From Topomyia yanbarensis (Eukaryota; Arthropoda; Insecta; Diptera; Culicidae): DNA of 64,000 bases. Positions 41,212-52,475 of this stretch are shown piece by piece (the stretch's first letter is position 1; the number at the start of each line of letters is the position of its first letter). Both the position numbers and the translations under genes were made by a program. The DNA is taken from positions 40,843,524 to 40,907,523 of the forward strand of contig NC_080670.1 in assembly GCF_030247195.1 (NCBI RefSeq), in the 5' to 3' direction. The notes beneath the pieces are model-generated. The model saw only the letters and a list, made by a program, of their open reading frames with translations, was not told where the DNA came from and did no database searches.

Positions 41212-43560
41212 AAACACTTGTTTCTTGATCGAGCGCTCGAAAGCGAATGGACGAACTTTTGAAAGGTTTTCATAGACAAAAGAAACCCAAGAAAAGCAAA
41301 AGTTCTACAAATATATCACCAAATATACACTAGAGCGACAAGAAAAGAAATGACTCACATCGGTCCACCCCTGACTCTATTTCCAATCCCACCATGAGTG
41401 TCCGCTACAAATTTGATCCAAATCGGATCTCTTTCTTTAAAAGTTTGTGTTGGTGCCATCTAAGCGGTTAATTTATAAAATAGTTCAAGGTTTCAGCGCC
41501 CCCCCCTAGGGTTGGCGCCCTTATCGTGAGCTAACCTGACACACTACGGGTATGTCTGTCGTAGATACAAAGGATAGAGGAATTCAAAAGTGTGACAATA
41601 AACCCCTTCCGGGGTAAAAATGGACATTTTGCGCTAAATCGGCCGTGAATCATGAAAAAGTTTAACTTAATCTTCTCAGCTATGTTGTATATGTTCTCAC
41701 TAGCCTAACTAAATAGAACGACAAAGGAACATATTAAGCGGGTTGGTAACTACGTAAATTGCTTTACTTTATATGGATGCATGTTGTTTTTATGGATTAT
41801 ACAGTAGGTGTTAAATTACTTCATAAACAAGGGTCGTGTTTTGTCTTCAACTTTTTATTCGTGGAAACAATATTGTTAATATCTCCCTAAGCACTCGTGA
41901 ATTAATTTCGTTAGCATGTATTCTGCAGATAAATTGCGGCAACATTTTTTTTTTTGGCTCGCTATAAAAAAGTACTTTTCCGTTCGCATTAGCTGTGTAA
42001 CATGCGTGCAAACATGTAGCACAACACGTTTGAGGGTACACTCTTAACCTAGAAACGTGCCTTCCGCTATCGTGAGTGGCAAAATCGCCGCAATTGATCC
42101 ATTTAGCACGCTTCCTGGAGGAATCAAATGCTCAAGCTGTGGTCCCATTCCGCCGCAACCAGCATGTAAATTTCATGCTACGCCGAGAGGAGGTGCTAGG
42201 CGGTAAAGGGGATGCTGGTGGTAAAAGAGAATACTCCGGCACCGGTAACACATTCATTGCTCTCCAAAGACTCGCAGGGGCTCCAGGGAAGACTGCTGCT
42301 GCTGTTGCTGTGGCCATGTGGCTCATGATGATGGATTGAACGGGAAAATTCCGCACCGCAGTCTGGTCACGATACTCGGGCGGACAAACTGTTGACGCGT
42401 GCAGCCATTCATGGGATTACAGAATGGAAAACGAGGATCAGCTCTGCTTACACTTCCGTATCCCTATGCCACTTTTAGCTCGAGAGAGAGAGAGCGAGAA
42501 AGGAGACCGCCCTGTGGAGGCGTTAGTGGTCTTCTAACAAGCATCGGTTCGCACTATCGAGTATCTGACAGAATCGATACATGCCAGTAAAGTGTACGAA
42601 GGGTTTAGTGCACTGATGGATGATTCGAGATATGCCTTGGCAGAGATTTATCAGTTATGGTGCTAGGGTATGCGGGTGGAGGGGATGGGAAACCGGCTGT
42701 TCTGAATCACTTTGCTTCGGCGAGGACTTGGGGAGGATTTTTCTATGTAATGCTGCATTGTTAACGGTGCATTCAAGCACGCAAGTGTCTATTTGGGTCA
42801 GTAGTTGTTTTGAACAGGAATTAACAAAAGATAGATTACATATCTAGGATTATGATGACTCCATAAATTTGTTATAATAGTAGTAATATCAGAAAAAGTA
42901 TTAATATCAAAATGTGAATAACATTATACCCTTCAATTACTCCAGAATCCGACAGTTCAACCGAAGCTCTTAAAGTTTAGTCCCTTGGAACTTCAGAAAA
43001 TACTGAATTTCCCCGCGGGACGACTGAACCGATTTTGATTAACTGCTATTTTCTTTTGTCTGAACTCCATTTTAAAAGGTACGGGTTGATGACTGCGATA
43101 AAATCATTCAAAATTCATCTTCAATTTAAATGTTAAAATGATCCTATCACGAGTGTAGATGAAAAAATGAGTTGTAATTATTTCAGATTTTGGCGAAAAG
43201 ATAACAGTCCTATCAGGTGTAGAAATAAAGTAAAATGACTTTTGAAAGTACGAAATCTATTCGAATGTATTATAATTTGAGCGTCCAATCTGGAAATTAA
43301 GTTCCCGCCCATTTCGAGAGTTTTGATTATGAGATTAAAATTTTCCCTTTAAGATTTTTCAATTTATTTTTCAACGATAACGATTTTGTAACTGTAACCA
43401 GCTACATGGCAAGGTATCCATCACTTTAAATCTTGTACAATCAAATATGTGTGATGTCATTAGTTTCATTAGAGCAATAAAACGGTTTCAGATACACTCG
43501 ATGTATGAATTTGACGTATTCTTCAATTTATAAACGATCAAGAATCCTTGAGTTCTAGGA
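41212..43560. other. mostly unique intron
   Basis: No recognised element. A GC-richer block at 42060-42560 carries opposite-strand open frames of 74-87 residues (42076-42339 + and 42132-42356 -) that resemble no protein I know. The CTG/GCTGCTGCTGTTGCTGTGG tract gives them low complexity. A (GA)n run lies at 42481-42498. Confidence 0.4.
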
Positions 43561-43614
43561 TTAGGGATCTTTGAGTTTTTTGAGATCAAAAGTATTAAGC
43601 CCTACAACGGTTTC

Positions 43615-43926
43615 GTGACTTTTCAATACGTAAATACGTCAAAATACGGAAAGGTTAATAGTGTTACGGAAGATACTTGGAGGAACTTCTTCCCAGGACT
43701 CCGGAACGGCGTTCGTGTGGTGAGAATGCGTCCGACAAAACCTATTCCCTCTTACTTGACTTTCACATCCACATCACCTCGAGGTGTTCAATATTCTCAA
43801 CGAACACTAATCACGTACCCAGGGCAAATTCCTACATGCCAGTATTGTGACCAGCTGATACACCACGGAAAACCTTGCGCAAACCACAACCGGTTGTTAA
43901 ACCAACGACTGCGGACCAGGCAGTAA
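43615..43926 (+). pseudogene. ORF1 fragment with CCHC knuckle (ORF1-only element copy 2)
   Basis: A 103-residue open stretch. NSVTEDTWRNFFPGLRNG, then VVRMRPTKPIPSYLTF and CQYCDQLIHHGKPC (C-x2-C-x4-H-x4-C), match the 480-1355 protein. The first ~100 residues of the family protein are missing or out of frame, and the frame shifts soon after the knuckle. Confidence 0.85.
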
Positions 43927-44292
43927 ACAACACCAAACCAACTGCCATTTCAAACAGCGAAGTAACAACGATTACACCAAATACCTCTAAACCAACACCA
44001 GCAATAAAGAATCAAATACCGATGACGAAGGATTTGCAACAGCGACCTGTAAGTACCAGAAACAAACAAGAACATCGGACCGTGAACATCATGAATGCAG
44101 TACCGATGACGACATGGACGTGAACGAAAATGCAAGAGAAGACGGAGCGAATGACCGCCCCCCCCCCCAGGGTGTGGCAGACGGCGCACCCACAGAGAAC
44201 AGACATCCATGATCGAACAAAAATATTTAAAAAACATGTGTAAACATTTGAATTTATATACGCTAAACACTAGCGCCGCCACACCCACCTAT

Positions 44293-44457
44293 CCCAACTA
44301 TCCGTCAAATCCATTCCGGAACCGGTTCGAAATCCTGAATGGATTCAGTATGGAATCTTGCTCAAAGAAAACAACCGATTCCGACTCAATCGGTTGATGC
44401 ATTTGAGTTGGAATTCATGCTGGACGTCCGAACCGGTTCAGGACTAGTTTGACTGGG
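44293..44457. mobile_element. small MITE with CCAGTCAAAC...GGAACCGGTTCG termini
   Basis: The right end inverts to CCCAGTCAAACTAGTCCTG, then AACCGGTTCGGACG. The left end, CCCAACTATCCGTCAAATCC, then GGAACCGGTTCG, is a diverged version. A one-sided relative starts at 53747. About 165 bp, no ORF. Confidence 0.65.
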
Positions 44458-44737
44458 TAGAGGAATAGCCGCTGTAAATTCTGTCGAACTCAGCCACAAA
44501 AAAACATGACGACAGTAGCGCACCTGGCTTGGATATCCCAACTACCTTCGAAACCGTTAGAGATTTTACACAAGTTGAATGCTGAAGATGGACGTCTGTT
44601 CTCTGTGGCGCACCCTATGTTTCACCACCAAAGAAGAGGATCTCAACACGCAGCAGCAAGCTGCGTCAACAAGACCCGATGGACACAAGAAAGTTAATTT
44701 TAATTTTTACATGTTGTAAAAATCATAAAAGACCCAA

Positions 44738-44764
44738 GGCTCAGTTATGCTAACGCATAAAGCC
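44738..44764 (+). other. 3'-terminal stem-loop, ORF1-only copy 2
   Basis: GGCT pairs with AGCC around a loop containing ATGCTAACGCAT. It is followed by TCAAATAAGC and the A tail. Its position and loop are the same as in the other four hairpins. Confidence 0.6.
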
Positions 44765-44785
44765 ATGTCAAATAAGCAAAAAAAG

Positions 44786-45430
44786 ATGGGTAGGTAATGT
44801 CAGAGACATAACCGAAGTGAAGTAGAATACACATAAGCTGTTAATTCGAATGCTGCAATTTTTGCTACCTTCTGCATTGAAATCAGCTATTTCGATATTT
44901 GTTATGATGTATTATGTCCCGTTGTTGTGCATTTTACCCCTGCACAGGGTGTATTTTATCCCATCTACCTCTACATACGCTTGCATTACATTCACATAAA
45001 TCACTTGCGAAATGTCTCTAGATGGTTGAGTAAATCCTAGTTACACTAGAATATTAATTTAAAAATTGATTGAAATTAGAATACTATTAGTGAAGGAATC
45101 ACTCGTAGACGAATACAGTTATTCTAGTTAAATTTTGCTAAATACTATTACTCTTTTAAAAGTCTGTAGATTTCCAACTACGTCTGTAGGAGGCTATCAA
45201 AAGTCTGTAGAATTCCTGTTCCTTATTCCTGAAATGTCTGTAAATCTGGTATCGCTGGTGCCAGGACATTACTTTTAATGGAGCATTTCACTAGTTGAAC
45301 TGCGAAATAAGTAAAATCATTTAGCTGAACATAAAATAAACCGATCTTAATGTGGATGTACAAATCCCGTCATAATGCAGCAGTTATACAATTAAACTGT
45401 GTTTATAACAGCATATACATAGATGATATG
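44786..45430. other. unassigned intronic sequence with repeated 50-bp motif
   Basis: 44786-44832 is the reverse complement of 35110-35165. The rest is AT-rich and featureless. Confidence 0.4.
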
Positions 45431-46195
45431 TAAAAAGTTTGCCCCAAATGAACGGCAGAAACATATTGTATCAGTATCCAATAAGCCAACATCATCTCCT
45501 TCACACAACAACCAATGCTATTAAAATCGTCATCGTCAATCATACTACCGCTTACCAAAAGAAAATTAAACAAATGATGAATTTATCTGAGCCCGCCACG
45601 CATAATTTAAAGAGCAAGAGAGCGCAGTCTTTCGCACTCAACCACCGCTTCACACGCGCACACTTGCAATCCGCGTATTGAACTCCGAAAAAGAGCGTTC
45701 TGCCTTTTCTGCGATGTGCGCTGATCATTGTATGATCATTGCATTGGATGGAACGATGCCTGGAGGCAGTCATTGAATATATTCCAACCGAAGAGTTTGA
45801 GCTGTAGCAAAACGTAGCAGCTACTACGAGGTCAGAAAGCAAACTGACAAATTTTCTCTTATGTGCCGTTTTTATACCTGGCGAAGTTCATTTCATAAAA
45901 AAGGGGCAGTCCTAGCAACGCTCGCTGCTTGGTTGAATTGTACGGACCAATCAGCGCAGATAATTACCACCTTAACAAATTACATTATTTTCGTTATCTA
46001 TAATAGACGTACATTTTATGGGTTCAAATACAATATACGTGCACATATTACCGATCGGATAGTGCAAAAATATAGCGATTTCGATCAGTACAACGGAAGT
46101 TATTCGCATTTGAAAACTGGGAAAATATCTCAGCAGAAATTTTTGAAAGGGACCCCCATATTGAAACGTTGGAAGTATTCTACTTCAAAAAAAAA
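45431..46195 (-). promoter_or_regulatory. histone-spacer-like sequence with TATA box
   Basis: In reverse complement, 46010-46195 matches the spacer before the H4 relic (30850-31020). 45905-45960 contains GGACCAATCAG in the same setting as 32540-32560. A TATAAAAA lies at 45869-45876 on the minus strand, and what follows it (45868 to about 45600) would be transcribed leader. I could not find histone coding sequence here. It is probably a further rearranged fragment of the histone unit. Confidence 0.5.
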
Positions 46196-46538
46196 CAATT
46201 TGACCTTTTTCGAAACACCGCTAAATCAAATGGTAATTAGCACCACAAACTATATGCCAAATATCAGCTTATTCCAACAACTCTAGTCCACTCACAAGAG
46301 CAAGTTTTCATAGTAATATGAAAAATCGCGAAATGAAAACTCGAAATTCTTTTAAAAATCCTACAGTAACCTCTGTATACCTAAAATTTCAAGGTCACTT
46401 AGCTTATTCTATAACAATCACTTTTGTTGAATGTTGCTTATTGATTGGAGGTCACTGGATATTCAACTTTAAAGGTCAACCGATTTTTTTGAAGATCGCC
46501 CATTCTAAGAATGCAAGAAAGAGAGGCAACATAATATC
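46196..46538. other. unassigned intronic sequence
   Basis: Nothing recognised. Confidence 0.3.
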
Positions 46539-46681
46539 TTTTTGCCTTTCTCAATAGTAAGGTATTGCAATTGCTCTGAAAACCGACTTTTTAACGGAGC
46601 CCCGGAGGGCCGAGTGACATATACCATTCGATTCAGCTCGTCGAGTTCGGCAAATGTCTGTGTGTGTATGTATGTATGTGT
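46539..46681 (+). repeat. diverged unit of the ~450-bp GCCTTTCT...AGAAAGG tandem family, left part
   Basis: It opens with TTTTTGCCTTTCTCAATAGTAAGG and contains GAGGGCCGAGTGACATATA and a TGTGTGTATGTATG run, as in the units at 52476-53433. It is interrupted at 46682 by a foldback and continues at 48623. Confidence 0.75.
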
Positions 46682-48622
46682 AGGGTGTCCCAAAATGACA
46701 TCATGTTAAAAAGTCACCGGGCTCACTTCTTAAATGAAAGGTTATGGTATCAGGACCACTTTCTTCTTGGGAGTGAATTTGTTAAAACGCTCCCTACTAG
46801 TGGCGAATTTTGATTTTTAGTAAAATGGGCCGAAATTGGATAAAATTTCAAATTCATGGTTGTTGAAGTGCTCCTGAACTGTCTTAGATTTTTTTTCAGT
46901 ATTTTTTTTTATTTTTCTGGAGATCCAAATGGAGAAGATTGGTTAGTTAGTTTGTACAAATTGTGGATTATAAGAGCGGCAGAGCCTTTAAAACTTGGTA
47001 AAAAGTTTAATTTTTGGTGTTTTTCATTGGTTTTTCTTCAAAACTGGGTATTTACAAAATTTTAAAAAGGGGAGTGGGCGTAGCGTATTGGTAAATCGAT
47101 TTGCCTTGTACGCAGCGCACCTGGGTTCGAGTCCCGACCCCGCACATAGGGTTAGAAATTTTTCCTAAGAGATTTTTCTGACCCGAAGAGGCGAATGACC
47201 TTAAGGTTAAAACCTCTATAATTGAAATAAAAATAATTTTTTTTTTTAAATATAGAAAACACTTCAAATAGTTGAGCCAAATATAGGGGCGTATTTTTGC
47301 TGAAGAAAGTGTATAGCTACGGCTAATGGGGTATGAGTTATATAAGTTTTTGCTAGATATCCGTTTGATATTTTATGCTATTCATAAAAAATAGCGCTGT
47401 TCTACAAAACAATTACAGTGTGGTTAGTCCGCATTTTGTTTTTCGCAAAATAGGAGGAAAATGATGAAAAATGACATTTTCTGCTTGTCTCTACTACATC
47501 AGAATCGGTTTTTATGAGCGATTTTTTTTTAAATTATTTAGTATATTAATAATCACCTAGTGGGGTTGAAAATCATGAAAATTAAACAAATTTGTCGCAT
47601 TAGTAGCAAGTTATGGCGTATATTTGTATGCCGAATTGATTAACGTATTCAGATTTTGTAAATAAGGTCTCATTTCCATGTTAGGTACCTTAGAGTGAAA
47701 AAATGCAGAAGGGTGGGGTGAATGTTAAAAAACTGATCTTTACGTTTTAGATCACGCAATTCCGAAATAGTCAATTTTGAAGGCTTTATATTTTCGAAAA
47801 AGTTTTACAACTGAATATAGCGCATCTTCTAGTACAATAATTTTGCTGAATAAGCCTCCAAGAAGTAATTAAGGAGAATTAACTTTTCAAAAAATAATTA
47901 AAGATTTGGCATCATTAGTAAAGTTATCATTATTTTTATAATTGATGGTACAACAATTCATCAAATTCTCATTAAACCCGATCCTGACGCACTAAAGACA
48001 AACAGAAAACGCCGTTTTAAAACATTTTTCTTCTATTTTCCAAAAAATAATATGTGGTCTAAATATATTTGAATTGTTTTATTTTTTTAAACATTATTAT
48101 TTTTGATGAATTGCTAAAAATGTCGAAGGTTATATAACAAAAACTTATATAACTCATACCCCATAAGCCGTAGCTGTACACTTTCTTTAGCAAAACTACG
48201 CCCCTATATTTGGCTCAACTATTTGAAGTGTTTCCTATACTTTTAAAATTTTGTGGATACCCAGTTTTGAAGAAAAACTAATGAAAAACACCAAAAATTA
48301 AACTTTTTACCAAGTTTTAAAGGCTCTGCCTCTCTTATAATCCACGATTTGTACAAACTAACTAACCAAACTTCCCCATTTGGATCTCCAGAAAAAAAAA
48401 TTCTGAAAAAAAAATCTAAGACAGTTCATGAGCACTTCAAGAAGCATGAATTTGAAATTTTACCCAAAATCGGCTCATTTTACAAAAAATCAAAATTCGC
48501 CAGTAGTACGGAGCGTTTTAACAAAATCACTCCGAAGAAGAAATTGGTCATGATACCCTAACCTTTCATTTAAGAAGTGAGCACGGTGACTTTTTTAACT
48601 TAATGTCATTTTGGGACATCCT
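46682..48622. mobile_element. Mutator-like foldback element, copy 1
   Basis: The ends AGGGTGTCCCAAAATGACAT and the inverted equivalent at 48622 begin arms of roughly 650-850 bp (46682 to about 47530 and about 47975-48622) around a diverged centre. No transposase ORF. A SINE sits in the left arm (47069-47230). The sister copy at 48850 has a 10-bp flanking duplication; together with the very long TIRs this favours a MULE (Mutator) derivative. Confidence 0.8.
47069..47230 (+). mobile_element. tRNA-derived SINE, copy 2
   Basis: GGGGAGTGGGCGTAGCGTATT and the B box GGTTCGAGTCC are followed by the same body and tail as copy 1 (about 95% alike by eye). The insertion lies in a foldback arm, where the sister copy has uninterrupted sequence. 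Its tail runs into a T-rich target. Confidence 0.88.
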
Positions 48623-48849
48623 AATGTGTATGTGCGTCTGTGTGTGTACGCGAACACAATCTCACTCACTTTTCTCAGAGATGGCTGAACCGATTTTCAC
48701 AAACTTAGTCCCAAATGAAAGGTGCAACGTTCCCATAAGCTGCTATTGAATTTCTAACTTATCCGACTTCCGGTTCTGGAATTACAGGATGATGAGTACG
48801 ATCACGTAGCAAATGTCGATTTTAATAAATTCTGCAATGAATGTATAAT
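48623..48849 (+). repeat. ~450-bp family unit, middle part
   Basis: It resumes after foldback copy 1 with TCTCAGAGATGGCTGAACCG, then CAAATGAAAGGTGCAAC and CTTCCGGTTCTGGAATTACA. 48840-48849 (AATGTATAAT) is the first copy of the target duplication of foldback copy 2. Confidence 0.75.
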
Positions 48850-51767
48850 AGGGTGTCCCAAAATGACATCATGTTAAAAAAGTCATCGGGCTCACTTCTT
48901 AAATGAAAGGTTAGGGTATTAGGACCACTTTCTTCTTCGGAGTGAGTTTGCTAAAACGCTTCCTACTGGTGGCGACTTTTGATTTTTTGAAAAATGGGCC
49001 GATTTTGGATAAAATTTTAAATTTATGCCTGTTGAAGTGGTCCTGAACTGTCTTAGATTTTTTTCAGCATTTTTTTATTTTTCTGGAGATCTAAACGGAG
49101 AAGTTTGATTAGTTAGTTTGTACAAATTTAGAATTATAAGAGCGGCATGGCCATTAAAACTTAGTAAAAAGTGAAATTTTTGGTGTTTTTCAGTATTTTT
49201 TCTTCAAAACTGGGTATCTACAAAATTTTAAATGTACAGAAAACACTTAATATAGTTGAGCCGAATTCAGGGGCGTAATTTTGCTGAAGAAAGTGTATAG
49301 CTACGGCCAATGGGGTATAAGTTATTTACGTTTTTGTTAAATAACCTTTTGACATTTTATGATATTCATAAAAAATAACACTGTTCTACAAAATAAAACA
49401 ACTTAAGTGGGCTTAGTCCGCATATTATTTTTCGGAAAATAGAAGGAAAATGATGAAAAATGGCGTTTTTCGCTTGTCTCTAGTACATCAGAATCGGTTT
49501 TTATGAGCATTTGACGATTTTTTTTTAAATATTTTCTATATTAATAGCCACCTAGCGGGTTTGAAAATCACTAAAATTAAACAAATATGTCGAGTTAATG
49601 GCAAGTTATGGCGTATATTTGAAGGCTGAATTGATTAACGTACTTACATTTTGCGTTGCGTTGCGTTGCGTTGTGACGATGATTTTGGCGGATTGCACAC
49701 TGACTTCATCATGTATAACTGCTGATTATCTAATAAGAGTTGCTTAGGAAATGGTAAGTAGGAATTCATACCAATTCGACCCATATTAAATCCTCAACAG
49801 CATGATAGCCATCATTGCCGGCCGCCCCCATCGTTCACGGGGAAGGATAAAGGATAAGGTAGACAGGAAGTGTTGATGCTCCACCTACTTAACGGAAGGA
49901 CGACGATTCATCAGACTCTTCCATAGGTGTCGCGGAGTTGGTAGTTTGGAAGGGTATCAGGTCTAGGATTCGCTCCAAGCAAGTGATGCGACCTGTAAAG
50001 CATATTTTATTACGTAGTTGTTTAGTTAGTCTTCGAGTGCACGATCACTCGAAAAAGAGATCTTGTTTAGTTTTTGGTTTTTTTAAACTCTGGGCAGCCG
50101 GCTACCGAGAGTATACTATGTTCCCTAAATAAAAGCAATTTGAACTCCACTCGGCCGACCGTGGGAGTATTGCCTAGAAAAGCTAATCTTATCTGCGTAA
50201 TGGGCCGAATCACTATTTATTGCAACAGTATTTGGACAGAATTCGCTACTTCTTCTCTACGATATATTTATTGGCTTGAAAACTACCGAGTGACACATTA
50301 TACAGGCTAGAGTGACAAGCTAGAGTGACACATTATACAGGCAAAAATAGCGCGAGATGTTATAAATCAAGGAAAGTATTTCTTATTTACCATATCAGAT
50401 TTGTGGAATACAAGTATACGAGCGATAATAACGAACACTGAAGGGAAATATAGAGGATTGTTAACCTGTTATCAATAACGGAGTTTGAAATTAGGTTCAT
50501 AAAAACAGACGCGGCGAATTTTCAATACGTATTGACCCGTGATCATAGATACTAGTCAGATTATTCGTATTGGGGCTAATTTCCGATCAACTATTCATTT
50601 TTACGGCAATGTTTTCTCGACTAGATCTGTTCGCACCCTCTCATTCTGCTACTATCGGCAGAAGGCTGATAGCACCCAGTCGTCGCCGGTCTAAGGACCA
50701 AATGTCATCAATAGACTTAGACTCGCGTGGAGGCATGAGATAGCAAACTTGTGAGAATTTTGTTATCCCACCGTTTGACGACCATTAACGTACTTACATT
50801 TTGTATATAAAGTCTTATTTTCATGTTAGGAACTTTGAAATGGAGAAAAATGCAGAAGAGTGAGGTGAGTGCTGAAAAACTGATATTTACTGTTTAGATC
50901 ACATAATTCCGAAATAGTCAAATTTGTGGCAAATATCCTCGAAAAAGTTTTACAACAGAATACAGCGCATCTTCTGACACAATCGTTTTGTTGAAGATGC
51001 CTCCTAGAAGTAATTATGGAGAATTAACTCTTCAAAAAATAATTAGAGACTTGGCGTCATTAGCAAAGTTATTATTTTTATAATTTAAGTTACAAAAAAG
51101 TCATCAGTTGCTCATTAAACCTCGTCCTGACATACTAAAGACGTACAGAAAACGTCATTATTCATAATTTTCCTTCTATTTTTCGAAAAACAATGTGTGG
51201 TCAAAGCACATTTGAACTGATTTACTTTTTGGAACAGAATTATTTTTGATAAATTGCTAAAAATGTCAAAGGTTATCTACCAAAAACTTAAATAACTCAT
51301 ACCCCATTAGCCATAGCTATACACTTTCTTCAGCAAAATTACGCCCCTGAATTTGGCTCAACTATATAAAGTGTTTTCTGTACTTTTAAAATTTTGTAGA
51401 TACCCAGTTTTAAAGAAAAAATACTGAAAAACACCAAAACTTTCACTTTTTACTAAGTTTTAATGGCCCTGCCGCTCTTATAATTCCAAATTTGTACAAA
51501 CTAACTAACCAAACTTCTCCGTTTGGATCTCCAGAAAAATAAAAAAATGCTGAAAAAAATCTAAGACAGTTCAGGTCCACTTCAATAGGCATAAATTTAA
51601 AATTTTATCCAAAATCGGCCCATTTTTCAAAAAATCAAAAGTCGCCACCAGTAGGAAGCGTTTTAGCAAACTCACTCCGAAGAAGAAAGTGGTCCTAATA
51701 CCCTAACCTTTCATTTAAGAAGTGAGCCCGATGACTTTTTTAACATGATGTCATTTTGGGACACCCT
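48850..51767. mobile_element. Mutator-like foldback element, copy 2 (with nested insertion)
   Basis: Same family as 46682-48622; AGGGTGTCCC ends begin long inverted arms. It is flanked by a perfect 10-bp duplication, AATGTATAAT (48840-48849 and 51768-51777). The centre holds a 1130-bp insertion (49654-50783). Minus that insertion, the element is about 1.77 kb and palindromic. Confidence 0.85.
49654..50783 (-). mobile_element. LINE/SINE-type insertion with (CAACG)n tail and 20-bp target duplication
   Basis: ATTAACGTACTTACATTTTG occurs at 49634-49653 and 50784-50803 and flanks 1130 bp. The left edge is CGTTGCGTTGCGTTGCGTTG. On the minus strand this is a 3' (CAACG)n tail, which fits RTE-like LINEs or their non-autonomous derivatives. 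Open frames of 64 and 78 residues inside are not recognisable proteins. The uninterrupted site is seen in foldback copy 1 at about 47636. Confidence 0.85.
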
Positions 51768-52475
51768 AATGTATAATGGTGAAAATTTTTCCAAAATGTG
51801 ACCACAACTGCTTCGAGGTATCCAAATTCACAATAACAGTCACATCGGTTTCTCGGAGATGGCTAGACCGAATCAACCAAACTTAGTCTAAAAAAAATGA
51901 AATGAAAATGAAAGATGTTGCGTCCCCGTAAATGGGTATTAAATTTTATCCCGAACCGGCTTCCGGTTCCGGAGTTACGGGTTGTGGCGTGCGATCACAT
52001 AGCAAATTGTGATTCAAACCGATACTCCGATGAAAGCAAAAAAGGTAAAAATTTCGCTAAATTGTCTCTCAAATAACTTAAATTTGCAGTTCTAGGTCAC
52101 CGACGGCCAAACAAACTTTCGTTGTCTACATTGACCACCATAGACGGTTCCGGAAGTGCCCGGGAAAAGCGGCCATCTTTCAAAACTAGCAAACTCATAT
52201 CAGTTTCTCGGAAATGGTTAGGCCGATTTTCACACACTTAGTCCCAAATGATAGCTATATTATCCCCACAGATGTCTGTTAAATTTCGCACGGATCGCTT
52301 ATATGGTTCCGGAAATATACACTGAACCGTCCGGTCACATATGAAATTCCCATGTAAGCCGGTACTCAAAAAAAATGCCAAACATCTTTAAAATGCATGA
52401 AACGTCAAGATTTTATGTTATCACGAAATTTTTTTTATAAAAATCGACTTTTTGGGACTTTGCCGATTTCGCACC
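51768..52475 (+). repeat. ~450-bp family, diverged units
   Basis: Two decayed units are recognisable by TCTCGGAGATGGCTAGACCG (51853) and TCTCGGAAATGGTTAGGCCG (52206), each followed by ACTTAGTC and an ATTTCGGTTCCGGA-type block. Confidence 0.65.

Larger units (their letters stand above)
43561..44785 (+). mobile_element. ORF1-only LINE-like retroelement, copy 2 (broken)
   Basis: Plus-strand relative of the element at 196-1440. It has a 5'-truncated ORF1 with the zinc knuckle (43615-43926), a Thr/Pro/Asn-rich tail with frameshifts to about 44215, and a 3' UTR. The tail has ATAAAAGACCCAAGGCTC, the loop ATGCTAACGCAT, the flank TCAAATAAGC and an A run at 44775-44783. Again no reverse transcriptase lies between ORF1 and the tail. 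A MITE (44293-44457) interrupts it. Confidence 0.7.

Noticed and set aside
42076..42356. Opposite-strand open frames of 74-87 residues that looked faintly histone- or exon-like (GGKGDAGGK)
   Set aside because: No alignment to H2A, H4 or H1 holds beyond a few residues. The composition comes from CTG/GGT-rich sequence.
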